NCBI RefSeq assembly: GCF_900106515.1
Contig: NZ_FNWF01000003.1
Span: forward strand, 62,001-126,000
From: Peptoniphilus lacydonensis
Lineage (GTDB): Bacteria > Bacillota > Clostridia > Tissierellales > Peptoniphilaceae
Reading direction: 5' to 3'
Length of the DNA stretch: 64,000 bases
The notes beneath the pieces are model-generated. The model searched no databases, was not told where the DNA came from, and saw only the letters and a list, made by a program, of their open reading frames with translations. Shown here in pieces: positions 52,797-61,253 of this stretch (position 1 is its first letter; the number at the start of each line of letters is the position of its first letter). The translations under genes were made by a program, and so were the position numbers.

Positions 52797-54501
52797 CCCT
52801 TAAATTTGCAGCATACATTTCCTTATAAAGTTCTGATGACTTTAATAGTTCTTCATGAGTACCATAAGAATTTAATTTGCCATCTTTAATAACAAATATC
52901 CTATCTGCATCAACAATTGTCTTTAACCTATGAGCGATTATGATTAAAGTTTTACCCTTAACTAGATTTGCCAAGGCGTTTTGTATGAGAGCTTCATTTT
53001 CAGGATCTATATAAGAAGTTGCTTCATCTAAAATTACGATTGGTGCATTCTTTAGCATGGCACGAGCAATAGATATTCTTTGTCTTTCTCCTCCAGACAG
53101 ATAACCTCCACCTTCACCAACTCTTGTATCATAACCATTAGATAGATTCATAATAAAATCATGGCAGGCAGATTTTTTACATACATCTATAATTTCTTCG
53201 TCAGAGGCATTCTTATTTCCAAGCCTAATATTTTCCTTTATAGTCATATCAAAGAGGAAATTGTCTTGGGATACAAAAGAAATAAGTGAAGACAAGTTTT
53301 CGAGCGACACATCTTTTGTTTCTACTCCGCCAATTTTAACAGATCCCTTATCTACATTCCAAAATCCAGCAATAAGTTTTGCTATTGTGGACTTGCCTGA
53401 CCCAGAAGGACCAACGAATGCTGAAACAGACTTTTCTTTTATTTCCATTGAAAGATTATCAATGATTTTCTTTTCTCCATTGTAAGAAAAGTCTACATCT
53501 TGAAGTTCTATATTATAGGATTCTATTTTCTCTCCCTTGTCAATATTTTCTAACTCTCTTGAATCTAAAATCTTTCCTATTTCAGAAGTTATAGTCGATA
53601 TTCTTGACATATCATCCATATAGTTCATTATTTTTAAAATACTAGAAACTGTAGCAAATGATAAGACGATTAAGGTAATTAAATTTCCTAAATCAAGGCT
53701 TCCATTGATGTAAAATAAAATTCCAAAGGGTATGATTGTAAGTATCCCCATAGGAGAAAGTAACCTACCTATGGCAACCTTATTCATAGACTCGTCCATC
53801 CAAGAATAATAAAATTTTGCATTGTCATAGACGGAATCAGTATATTTTTTATAAGATGATTCACTTTGATTAAAGGTCTTTATTACCTCAATCCCATTTA
53901 TATACTCAACAATAGAATTATTCATGTGTTGACCAATGGCAACTGACTTTCCAAACATTTCCTTATAATGAGCATTCATAACAGACATCATAATAGACAT
54001 GCCAAGGACAAAAGGAACAAGAGAAAGTAGAGTCAATCTCCAATCCAAAGTAAACATATAGATAAATAATAGGATAGGCCCAACTAAATTTGCCGTAAAT
54101 TCTGGCACTAGATGGGCAAGGGACGTTTCCATAGAATCCACCTGCTCAACTATAATATTTTTAAGTTCTCCAGATGATCTTGATAACACATCTCCCAGTG
54201 GCATTTTAAATAATTTTTTAGAAATATCATTTCTGATTTCTCCTAGTGCATTAAAAGTCGCCGTATGAGAAATACTTGTAGAAATTCCTGCTGCCACTTC
54301 TTTTATAACAAATGTTATTAAAATACTTATACAAAGTGGAGTATATAAACTCATATCACTTATGCCATTAATCAAATTTACAATGATTTTTGCCATGTAT
54401 ATATAGGAAAAAAAACCTGCCACCACTCCCACTATCGCAAGTAGGACGGATGCAAAATATGATCCTTTTCTTTTATTTACATATTCTTTTACTAAATTCA
54501 C
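52780..54501 (-). CDS. ABC half-transporter, permease-ATPase (cassette B, first of pair)
   Basis: A 573-residue protein: membrane domain (10-~310), ATPase with GPSGSGKST, LSGGERQRISIARAM and IVILDEATSYID. It forms a likely heterodimer with the next gene product. In this cassette the pair is last in the operon, whereas in cassette A it is first. Confidence 0.92.
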   Translation of the reverse strand: MNLVKEYVNKRKGSYFASVLLAIVGVVAGFFSYIYMAKIIVNLINGISDMSLYTPLCISILITFVIKEVAAGISTSISHTATFNALGEIRNDISKKLFKMPLGDVLSRSSGELKNIIVEQVDSMETSLAHLVPEFTANLVGPILLFIYMFTLDWRLTLLSLVPFVLGMSIMMSVMNAHYKEMFGKSVAIGQHMNNSIVEYINGIEVIKTFNQSESSYKKYTDSVYDNAKFYYSWMDESMNKVAIGRLLSPMGILTIIPFGILFYINGSLDLGNLITLIVLSFATVSSILKIMNYMDDMSRISTITSEIGKILDSRELENIDKGEKIESYNIELQDVDFSYNGEKKIIDNLSMEIKEKSVSAFVGPSGSGKSTIAKLIAGFWNVDKGSVKIGGVETKDVSLENLSSLISFVSQDNFLFDMTIKENIRLGNKNASDEEIIDVCKKSACHDFIMNLSNGYDTRVGEGGGYLSGGERQRISIARAMLKNAPIVILDEATSYIDPENEALIQNALANLVKGKTLIIIAHRLKTIVDADRIFVIKDGKLNSYGTHEELLKSSELYKEMYAANLRGDENA

Positions 54502-54541
54502 TTCAAAACCTCCTTTTGGTAGTATTTTTTAACTATCTACT

Positions 54542-55891
54542 TTATTTTTTTGCTTGAGATGACATTCTATTAAGTTCTCCAATCATCATTCCTATTCCAG
54601 TTAAAATCATAATTAAATCTACAAGAGGTTCAGCAAACCATACTGCCTTAACCCCAAATATCATCGGTAGAATAATCATGGCAGGGAGGAATAAAAATAA
54701 TTGTCTTAGCATGACGATTATGCCTGCCTTTTTAGCATTTCCTATTGCTTGGAAGAATGTTATAGTCATTACCATTACTCCATATAGGATAAAGATAGAA
54801 TAAAATAGTCTAAAGTTTCCTATTCCTTGAGTTATAATACTTTCTTCTACTCCAAATAAAGACAGAATATTCTTTGAAAATGCTAATGCTGGTATCCAAA
54901 ATATTGATGCAAGAACTAATCCTCCGATAGAAAATACTTTCATAGCTTCTTTTACTCTGTCGTATTTTTTCGCTCCAAAATTTGTACCAACTACAGGTTG
55001 TAAACCTTGACTCATTCCCCAAAGTGGAATGAATGAAAAGGCATATATTCTAAGTGTTGCTGCCATCAAGATAGCATTTGTATCTCCGCCATATTTAAAT
55101 GACATTTTATATAGCATTGTTTGTTGAATCATAAATAAAATTTGCATCATCATAGCAGATGACCCTACGCCAAACATTTCTTTTTTTATTTCCTGATCAG
55201 GTTTGATTTTATTTATTTTTACTGCTTTACTTTTGTATTTGAAGTAATGGAGTGTTATTATCGCTTGAACAAATTGTGCTGTAATAGTTGCAAGTGCAGC
55301 CCCTTCTATTGCGTATTTTCCCATTAATTTCATTAGAATTGGATCAAGAATTATGTTTAAAAAAGCCCCTAGACCCATAATAAGCATTGCTTTTTTCATT
55401 AATCCTTCTCCACGCATAACCATGTTTGCTGATTGAGTAAAGTTTACAAATAATGAGCCGATGAAAATCACTCTTAAATATCTAATCCCATAGTTTTTTA
55501 TCTCTCCACTTGCTCCAACCATATCTAAAAAATGTGGTGCAAGTAGAATCCCACCTACTGTGATAATAGCTGAGAATAGAATAACCCAAAAGATTAAATT
55601 CCCCATAATTTTGTCCACAGTTTTTTGGTCGCCTTTACCTATGGCTCTCGATAAAACTGATGCTGAACCTACACCTATGAGTGTAGATACTCCACTATTA
55701 AAAAAGGTAAGTGGCATAGCTACACCACAAGCTGTCATTGCAGTTTGTCCTATAATATTTCCTGCAAAAATTCCATCCATTAGTGGATAAAGACCTATTA
55801 CTATCATTCCTATTACAGCAGGGATAGATAATTGAAAAAGTAAATCTATAGGTCTTTTTGTTAATAATTGTTCTTTCATATCTTGTTGCAT
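54542..55891 (-). CDS. MATE-family efflux protein (cassette B)
   Basis: A 449-residue, 12-helix MATE protein: LLFQLSIPAVIGMIVIGLYP, then GVGSASVLSRAIGKGD, and in the second half GMSQGLQPVVGTNFGAKKYD. It is distinct from the prophage MATE pump. It sits between the ECF ATPase and the ABC pair, in one operon; cassette A has no counterpart. It may export a toxic counterpart of the imported ligand; this is inference. Confidence 0.92.
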   Translation of the reverse strand: MQQDMKEQLLTKRPIDLLFQLSIPAVIGMIVIGLYPLMDGIFAGNIIGQTAMTACGVAMPLTFFNSGVSTLIGVGSASVLSRAIGKGDQKTVDKIMGNLIFWVILFSAIITVGGILLAPHFLDMVGASGEIKNYGIRYLRVIFIGSLFVNFTQSANMVMRGEGLMKKAMLIMGLGAFLNIILDPILMKLMGKYAIEGAALATITAQFVQAIITLHYFKYKSKAVKINKIKPDQEIKKEMFGVGSSAMMMQILFMIQQTMLYKMSFKYGGDTNAILMAATLRIYAFSFIPLWGMSQGLQPVVGTNFGAKKYDRVKEAMKVFSIGGLVLASIFWIPALAFSKNILSLFGVEESIITQGIGNFRLFYSIFILYGVMVMTITFFQAIGNAKKAGIIVMLRQLFLFLPAMIILPMIFGVKAVWFAEPLVDLIMILTGIGMMIGELNRMSSQAKK

Positions 55892-55903
55892 AAAATCAAC
55901 TCC

Positions 55904-57352
55904 TTACGCAATCAGTCCATCTTTAATAAATTCCAAAATTTCTTTTTCATGTCCCTGGATATTTACTTTCTTGTATCCATTTTTTCCAAGCATTAACACA
56001 GAGTTACAAACCTTAAAAATAAGTTCTATATCATGAGTTATTATTGCAAAGGGATAAGTTTTTGAATATCTTTTTATTATTTGAGAAATGTCGTTCATCC
56101 TCTTATAATCTAAACCTGATGTGGGTTCATCAAGAATTATTAACTTTCTACCACTTAAACAAGCTGTCAATAGGGCAAGTCTTTGTTTTTGCCCACCAGA
56201 TAGATTTTGAGGGTGATCATACCTATTTTCCCAAAGATCAATATGTTTTAATTCTTTTCTAAGTCTATCTAAATATCCATCGTCATTAATTCTATCTTTT
56301 TGTAAAAGCTCGTTTTCTACTGTATCAAAGAAAATCTGATAATCCACGTCCTGCATCATATAATAAGAGTTTTTTAACCTTTCTTTTTTATTTTTTCCAT
56401 AACTTGTTTTCCCATTATTTTTAATTAAGCCTGATAAAGTCTTTCCCAAAGTTGTTTTACCAATTCCATTTTGTCCAATAATTGCCATTATTTCTCCAGA
56501 ATTGAGACTAAAGTAAAGATTTGTTATTAATTCATTATTACCTATTTTGATATTTAAGCCTGAGACCTCTAAGGCTTGTTCTTGAGGACAAACTAAATTT
56601 TCTGCTTTCAAAGATTTATAATTAATTGCTCTTAGTCCATATTCTTTGCAAGCATCTTCTGTAAGTTCTCCTCGTGAAAATATTCTCTCTATTGTTCCGT
56701 TTTTCATATAGATTAGCCTGTCATACAAGTCATTTAAAAAGAATAATCGATGTTCAGCTATAATAACAGTTTTTCCCATTTTTCTTAAATTAGAAAGGAT
56801 ATCCTTAAACTGTAGAATCCCGTGATAATCTAAATTAGACGAAGGCTCATCAAAGAAAATAATTTTTGTATCATATAGTAACGTGGAAGCTATTGCTACT
56901 TTTTGTTTCTGACCTCCAGATAGTTCTGAAAGCTTCCTATCCATCAAGTCGCTAATTCCCATTTTTTCAAAAGTTTCTTTTGTTTTTAACTTCAATTTAT
57001 CTAAGGGCATTCCTAAATTTTCACCAACAAAAGCAACTTCCTCATCGGCAATAGTTGCAAAAAACTGGTCTGATGGATTTTGAAAGACATTGCCTATATA
57101 TTTTGCAAGTTCTCCTTTTCTATAATCCATCAGATTTTTATCTAATAGTTTCACTTCTCCATTTAAAATTCCATTATAATGATTTGGGATAAGCCCATTT
57201 AGAATTCTTGTCAAAGTTGTTTTACCACAACCCGATAAGCCTGTAATTACAACTAATTCACCCTCGTAAATTTCTAAATCAATATTTTCAAGAACGGAAG
57301 AATTGTCTTCATCATATCGGAAATTCAAAATTTTAGCTTTTAATAAGCTCAT
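55904..57352 (-). CDS. ECF transporter ATPase, two fused domains (cassette B)
   Basis: A 482-residue double ATPase. Domain 1: GLSGCGKTT, LSGGQKQKVAIAS, IIFFDEPSSNLD. Domain 2: GQNGIGKTT, LSGGQKQRLALLT, LIILDEPTSGLD. The start ATG 57352 overlaps the T stop as ATGA, the same coupling as in cassette A. Confidence 0.9.
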   Translation of the reverse strand: MSLLKAKILNFRYDEDNSSVLENIDLEIYEGELVVITGLSGCGKTTLTRILNGLIPNHYNGILNGEVKLLDKNLMDYRKGELAKYIGNVFQNPSDQFFATIADEEVAFVGENLGMPLDKLKLKTKETFEKMGISDLMDRKLSELSGGQKQKVAIASTLLYDTKIIFFDEPSSNLDYHGILQFKDILSNLRKMGKTVIIAEHRLFFLNDLYDRLIYMKNGTIERIFSRGELTEDACKEYGLRAINYKSLKAENLVCPQEQALEVSGLNIKIGNNELITNLYFSLNSGEIMAIIGQNGIGKTTLGKTLSGLIKNNGKTSYGKNKKERLKNSYYMMQDVDYQIFFDTVENELLQKDRINDDGYLDRLRKELKHIDLWENRYDHPQNLSGGQKQRLALLTACLSGRKLIILDEPTSGLDYKRMNDISQIIKRYSKTYPFAIITHDIELIFKVCNSVLMLGKNGYKKVNIQGHEKEILEFIKDGLIA

Positions 57353-58038
57353 CCTTCTAACCTCCATAATGCAAATACCATCAAAAAGGAAAATATGACA
57401 ATATAATCTAAAATACCAAAATATATTGGATTATAACTTGTTTTTTCACCCTCATACTCAATACCTCTTGTTATTATAGAAGATGTTAATGTTTCGCTTA
57501 CTTGAAGGCATTTATAGATAAGTGGAATAAGATAAAATTCAAATGAACGCACAGGATGTAAGGGGCTTATTTTTAAGCCCCTTACCCTCATTCCATTGCG
57601 TATTTCTTTAATTCTAGATTCTAATTCTCCAAGATATCTTAATGCAGTTACAAGAGCTATACTTACCATTTGTGGAAAATGAACCTTTCTTAAAGCTGCC
57701 ATTATTTTGAGAGGGCTAGTGAGGATCAATACCCTACCAATATTAAAAATTGGATATAATTTTAATACCAAGGCAATTAGACCTATTATTGCCCCAGTAG
57801 TTAATCCTAAGTCAATATAAGATAAGATTTTTATTAACACATATAATCCTAAATAGATGCTCAACCTTTTGATAGCTTCTAAGTATGAAAATAACAAGAC
57901 AACCACAAAGCTCATTCCCAAAAGAACATAATAAGCTATTCCATTAACAAGAAAAACCAAGAAAGACGAAATCAATATTATCAAAAAAAGAGTGATTGGA
58001 TTTATATCTTTTGTCTTACTTTTTCCAAAATTGTTCAC
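57349..58038 (-). CDS. ECF transporter T component (cassette B)
   Basis: A 229-residue membrane protein with about five helices and the T-protein signature VSIALVTALRYLGELESRIK, EIRNGMRVRGLKI, and IPLIYKCLQVSETLTSSIIT RGIEYEG. Counterpart of the 45092-45820 gene, with low but visible similarity. Confidence 0.88.
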   Translation of the reverse strand: MNNFGKSKTKDINPITLFLIILISSFLVFLVNGIAYYVLLGMSFVVVLLFSYLEAIKRLSIYLGLYVLIKILSYIDLGLTTGAIIGLIALVLKLYPIFNIGRVLILTSPLKIMAALRKVHFPQMVSIALVTALRYLGELESRIKEIRNGMRVRGLKISPLHPVRSFEFYLIPLIYKCLQVSETLTSSIITRGIEYEGEKTSYNPIYFGILDYIVIFSFLMVFALWRLEG

Positions 58039-58616
58039 TACAAAATTCCTTTTTCTTTTCTCTTTTCAAAAAATTTATTGTTTATATATATGCCAAAGCA
58101 TCCTGCAAGTAGTTCTAATATTACATTACATCCCATAGCTATTGCTATTACTTTATTCGTATAAAAGCTCGCCATCCACTCAGCTTGCTCTCTGCCTATA
58201 GAAGACGCAAACTTAACTATTCCTTCCACTCCTAAAACTTTAACAAAGATAATAGGATGCATAGCAACAATAAACATAGCCACTGAAAATGCTATTCCTA
58301 CCTTCGTATTATTTTTATAATCACCTATTATAATTTCTGCCAATATTGCTGAAACTAGGCAGATAGGAATCATAATCCAATATCCCATCACTGAATATAG
58401 TAGACCATATATAATCCAAAATAGGGCTGCAGCTCCTCTCTTCTGAATTCTTTTTGCCATTATTACAAAAACTGGTCCAACAGCAAAAGCTGCAAATCCA
58501 GCTGAAGCATAAAGAGCGATAGCTCCAAGTGTTCCTGTAAACATTGAAACAGCCATTCCAATAGCAAAACCAATTACTGTTAATACTGCAATTTGTACTA
58601 TATCTTTTAATTTCAT
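58038..58616 (-). CDS. MptD-family ECF S component (cassette B)
   Basis: A 192-residue membrane protein: LKDIVQIAVLTVIGFAIGMA, GTLGAIALYASAGFAAFAVG, PVFVIMAKRIQKRGAAALFW. This is an MptD-like S component. The start is ATG 58616 after TTGGAGG. First transport gene after tetR B; ligand unknown. Confidence 0.82.
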   Translation of the reverse strand: MKLKDIVQIAVLTVIGFAIGMAVSMFTGTLGAIALYASAGFAAFAVGPVFVIMAKRIQKRGAAALFWIIYGLLYSVMGYWIMIPICLVSAILAEIIIGDYKNNTKVGIAFSVAMFIVAMHPIIFVKVLGVEGIVKFASSIGREQAEWMASFYTNKVIAIAMGCNVILELLAGCFGIYINNKFFEKRKEKGIL

Positions 58617-58667
58617 ATAAACCTCCAATTTAAGATATATTTTTTCTTTCTGAGTAAACCCTAAGAT

Positions 58668-59240
58668 TTACTTAGCATTATTATCTAAGATAATTCCTAT
58701 CATTTTTTTTAATGCAAATTTGTTCTTCACAAAATTTTCTCTTGCATTTAGAACTTCACAACCTAGAATAAATGTGTTAATCAAATCAGTTATTAATTCG
58801 ATAGCTTCACTTAATTCACCTCTTACATCTTCATCAAATAACATTAGAATACTATCAGATGATGATTTTTTTAGTTTCTTATATAAGTCTTTTAACTTAT
58901 CGTCATGATTTAATTCCTGCAAAAACATTGCATAAATTGAAACATAGTCACTCTGATATAGCATTTTTTCTAAAATAATCTCAGATAAAACTTCGCTAAA
59001 ATCCTGACTTGTTTTATTCATCTCATCATAGATTATCTTCTCTCTGTATTTATTTCCTTCTACCATAATGTCATATAAGATTTCATAGGTAGAACCATAA
59101 TGATGATACAAGCCACCTCTAGAAAGCCCAGTAGCTTCCATAATGTCATTCATAACTGTATTTCTAAATCCCTTATCCAAAAAAACTTTAATAGCTGCTT
59201 GTCTAATCTGCTTTTTTCTTTCATCAGCTTCCATTTTCAT
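58668..59240 (-). CDS. TetR-family regulator (cassette B)
   Basis: A 190-residue regulator with HTH: KKQIRQAAIKVFLDKGFRNT, VMNDIMEATGLSRGGLYHHY, GSTYEILYDIM. Its ligand domain is unlike that of the cassette A regulator. ATG 59240 is the start; the palindrome CCGACA-CTCT-TGTCGG stands immediately upstream of its ribosome binding site, implying self-control. Confidence 0.92.
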   Translation of the reverse strand: MKMEADERKKQIRQAAIKVFLDKGFRNTVMNDIMEATGLSRGGLYHHYGSTYEILYDIMVEGNKYREKIIYDEMNKTSQDFSEVLSEIILEKMLYQSDYVSIYAMFLQELNHDDKLKDLYKKLKKSSSDSILMLFDEDVRGELSEAIELITDLINTFILGCEVLNARENFVKNKFALKKMIGIILDNNAK

Positions 59241-59259
59241 TTCATAAATAACCTCCAAA

Positions 59260-59275
59260 CCGACACTCTTGTCGG
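59260..59275. promoter_or_regulatory. TetR operator before cassette B
   Basis: CCGACA-CTCT-TGTCGG, a perfect 6-bp inverted repeat with a 4-bp centre, between tetR B and the divergent mobilisation promoter region. Size and position are typical of a TetR-family operator. Confidence 0.7.
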
Positions 59276-59349
59276 AATTATTGTATCAGAACTAATAATC
59301 ATTGTCAATAGCTTCGCTTATACTTCTTTATTAATTTTTTTAAATGCGG

Positions 59350-59355
59350 TATAAT
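59350..59355 (+). promoter_or_regulatory. -10 element of the mobilisation leader
   Basis: TATAAT on the plus strand, within GGTATAATT, 85 nt before the mob terminator hairpin. The expected -35 (TTTATT) is weak. Confidence 0.45.
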
Positions 59356-59414
59356 TAATAAAACTGAATACACGCTTAACGCTTATAACTTTAATAGCTT
59401 TAATAGCAAGCACA

Positions 59415-59434
59415 GTAAGTGAGTACCCACTTAC
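59415..59434 (+). other. Candidate origin of transfer (oriT)
   Basis: GTAAGTG-AGTACC-CACTTAC is a 7-bp inverted repeat just upstream of mobC and the relaxase, followed by GAAAAATTG. oriT sites of MobP-type mobilisable elements have a short hairpin like this beside the nick site. No nick position can be read from the sequence. Confidence 0.55.
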
Positions 59435-59445
59435 GAAAAATTGAT

Positions 59446-59478
59446 GAAGCAGAACCTTTATGGACTGCTTCTTTTTTT
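59446..59478 (+). terminator. Terminator/attenuator before mobC
   Basis: GAAGCAG (59446-59452) and CTGCTTC (59465-59471) with seven T following, on the plus strand, 64 nt before the mobC start. With the -10 at 59350 it defines a ~120-nt transcript that contains the oriT hairpin. Confidence 0.75.
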
Positions 59479-59541
59479 ATCAATTTTACCTTGTTAGGGA
59501 GAACCCTAAGACCCCAATATTTTATGATAAGGAGATATACT

Positions 59542-59898
59542 ATGGATAATAGAAAAAGAAATAATCAACTGAAAATATATTTAACAGATGAAGAAAAAGA
59601 AATTTTCGAAAAGAAAATGAAGCTTGCCAACTGCAAAACTATGTCACACTTTCTTAGAAAATGTGTATTAGAAAAAGAAATTTATGTTGTAGATTTAGAA
59701 CCATTTAGAAACCTACAATGGCTACTTTCGAATGCAACAAATAATATAAATCAGATTGCAAAAGCTACTAATACAACTGGTGTTATTTACAAAAATGAAA
59801 TTGAATCGATGGATAAGCAGATAGAAAAATTATCAAGAGAAATATGGCAGATCCATTCCATACTTCTTAATAAATCAAAAGAAAGTTCTGGTGATTAG
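59542..59898 (+). CDS. MobC-family relaxosome protein
   Basis: A 118-residue protein: NNQLKIYLTDEEKEIFEKKM, CKTMSHFLRKCVLEKEIYVV DLEP, then the MobC signature NLQWLLSNATNNINQIAKAT. The N-terminal part is ribbon-helix-helix-like. It helps the relaxase open DNA at oriT. The start is ATG 59542 after AAGGAG. Confidence 0.9.
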   Translation: MDNRKRNNQLKIYLTDEEKEIFEKKMKLANCKTMSHFLRKCVLEKEIYVVDLEPFRNLQWLLSNATNNINQIAKATNTTGVIYKNEIESMDKQIEKLSREIWQIHSILLNKSKESSGD

Positions 59899-59899
59899 T

Positions 59900-61231
59900 A
59901 TGGCAATTACAAAAATACATCCTATAAAATCAACTCTAAATTTGGCAATAGATTATATTACTAAGAGTGAAAAAACTGATGAAAAATTCTTAGTATCTTC
60001 ATTTAAATGTCACCCAGCTACTGCCCATATTCAATTTTTGAAAACTCGAGAAGACAATGATACTAAAGGTACAGTTTTGGCTAGACATTTAATCCAATCT
60101 TTTCTACCAGGAGAGGTTGATCCTATAAAAGCTCACGAGATAGGAATGGAGTTATGCAAGAAAATTTTAAAAGAAGATTATGAATTTGTTCTTGCAACTC
60201 ATATAGATAGAGGGCATATCCATAACCATATAATCTTTAATAATGTTAATTACAAGACTGGTAAATGCTACCAATCTAACAAAAAATCTTACCACAAAAT
60301 TAGGTATCAAAGTGATGAATTATGTAAAGAAAATAAGCTTTCAGTCATTGATAAATATTATGAAGCTTACAAGAGAAAATATAAAACTGCTGGTAAGTCT
60401 TGGTACGAATATGACCTAAACAAGAAAGGAAATTCTTGGAAGTCTAAACTACAATTTGATATAGATAGAATGATTAATAAATCTAAATCTTGGGAAGATT
60501 TTTTAGAAAATATGGAATCTCTTGATTATGAAATTAAGTTTGGTAAACACATTGCTTTTCGTCATAAAGATAAGCAAAGATTTACAAGGACAAAGACTAT
60601 CGGAGAAGATTATACTGAGAAAAAAATCAAAGAAAGAATAGATTTAGCAATTAAAAATAAAGCTAATCCTACTAAAAAGCGTGTAGGAAATGTTATTGAT
60701 ATATCTACAAATGAAAAAGCACAATCCTCTAAAGGCTATGAAGTTTGGGCAACCAAACATAACCTTAATACAATGGCTGAGTCTGTTATCTTCCTCAGAG
60801 AACAAGGTATTAAATCCGTTAAGCAACTTGATGAGTACATCCAAAAAGCAGCCGATGAAAGGCAAAATTTACAGAATAAAATCAAGGTTATTGATGAGGA
60901 AATGCTGTTGCTTTCTGCCACTATGGAACAAGTTAATACCGTTAAAAAATACAGGGCACACTACAAGGAATATAAGGCAAATCCGTCTGATAAGTCATTT
61001 TTTGAAGAGTACAAAGCTCAGATTACCCTATATGAAAATGCCCTTTCAGAACTCAAAAAATCCTATTCCAAGCTCCCAGATTCAAAGGATATTTTATCTA
61101 AACTTGATAAATTACAAGAAAAAAAGAATACCCTTATGCAAGAGTATTCTTCTACAAAATCTACAATGGACGAGCTTTATCAAATACGAAAGAACTATGG
61201 AATTTATATGGGTAAGGAGATGGAGAGATAG
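59900..61231 (+). CDS. MobP-type relaxase
   Basis: A 443-residue relaxase/mobilisation nuclease. The N-terminus begins MAITKIHPIKSTLNLAIDYI. The His triad is ATHIDRGHIHNHIIFN (H101, H106, H108, H110). A helical region with basic residues follows, and the C-terminal ~150 residues are coiled coil. It nicks DNA at oriT and pilots the strand into a recipient using another element's transfer machinery; no coupling protein or secretion gene is in the window. The start is ATG 59900. Confidence 0.93.
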   Translation: MAITKIHPIKSTLNLAIDYITKSEKTDEKFLVSSFKCHPATAHIQFLKTREDNDTKGTVLARHLIQSFLPGEVDPIKAHEIGMELCKKILKEDYEFVLATHIDRGHIHNHIIFNNVNYKTGKCYQSNKKSYHKIRYQSDELCKENKLSVIDKYYEAYKRKYKTAGKSWYEYDLNKKGNSWKSKLQFDIDRMINKSKSWEDFLENMESLDYEIKFGKHIAFRHKDKQRFTRTKTIGEDYTEKKIKERIDLAIKNKANPTKKRVGNVIDISTNEKAQSSKGYEVWATKHNLNTMAESVIFLREQGIKSVKQLDEYIQKAADERQNLQNKIKVIDEEMLLLSATMEQVNTVKKYRAHYKEYKANPSDKSFFEEYKAQITLYENALSELKKSYSKLPDSKDILSKLDKLQEKKNTLMQEYSSTKSTMDELYQIRKNYGIYMGKEMER

Positions 61232-61253
61232 TTTCCTATATTCTCTTCTCCCC

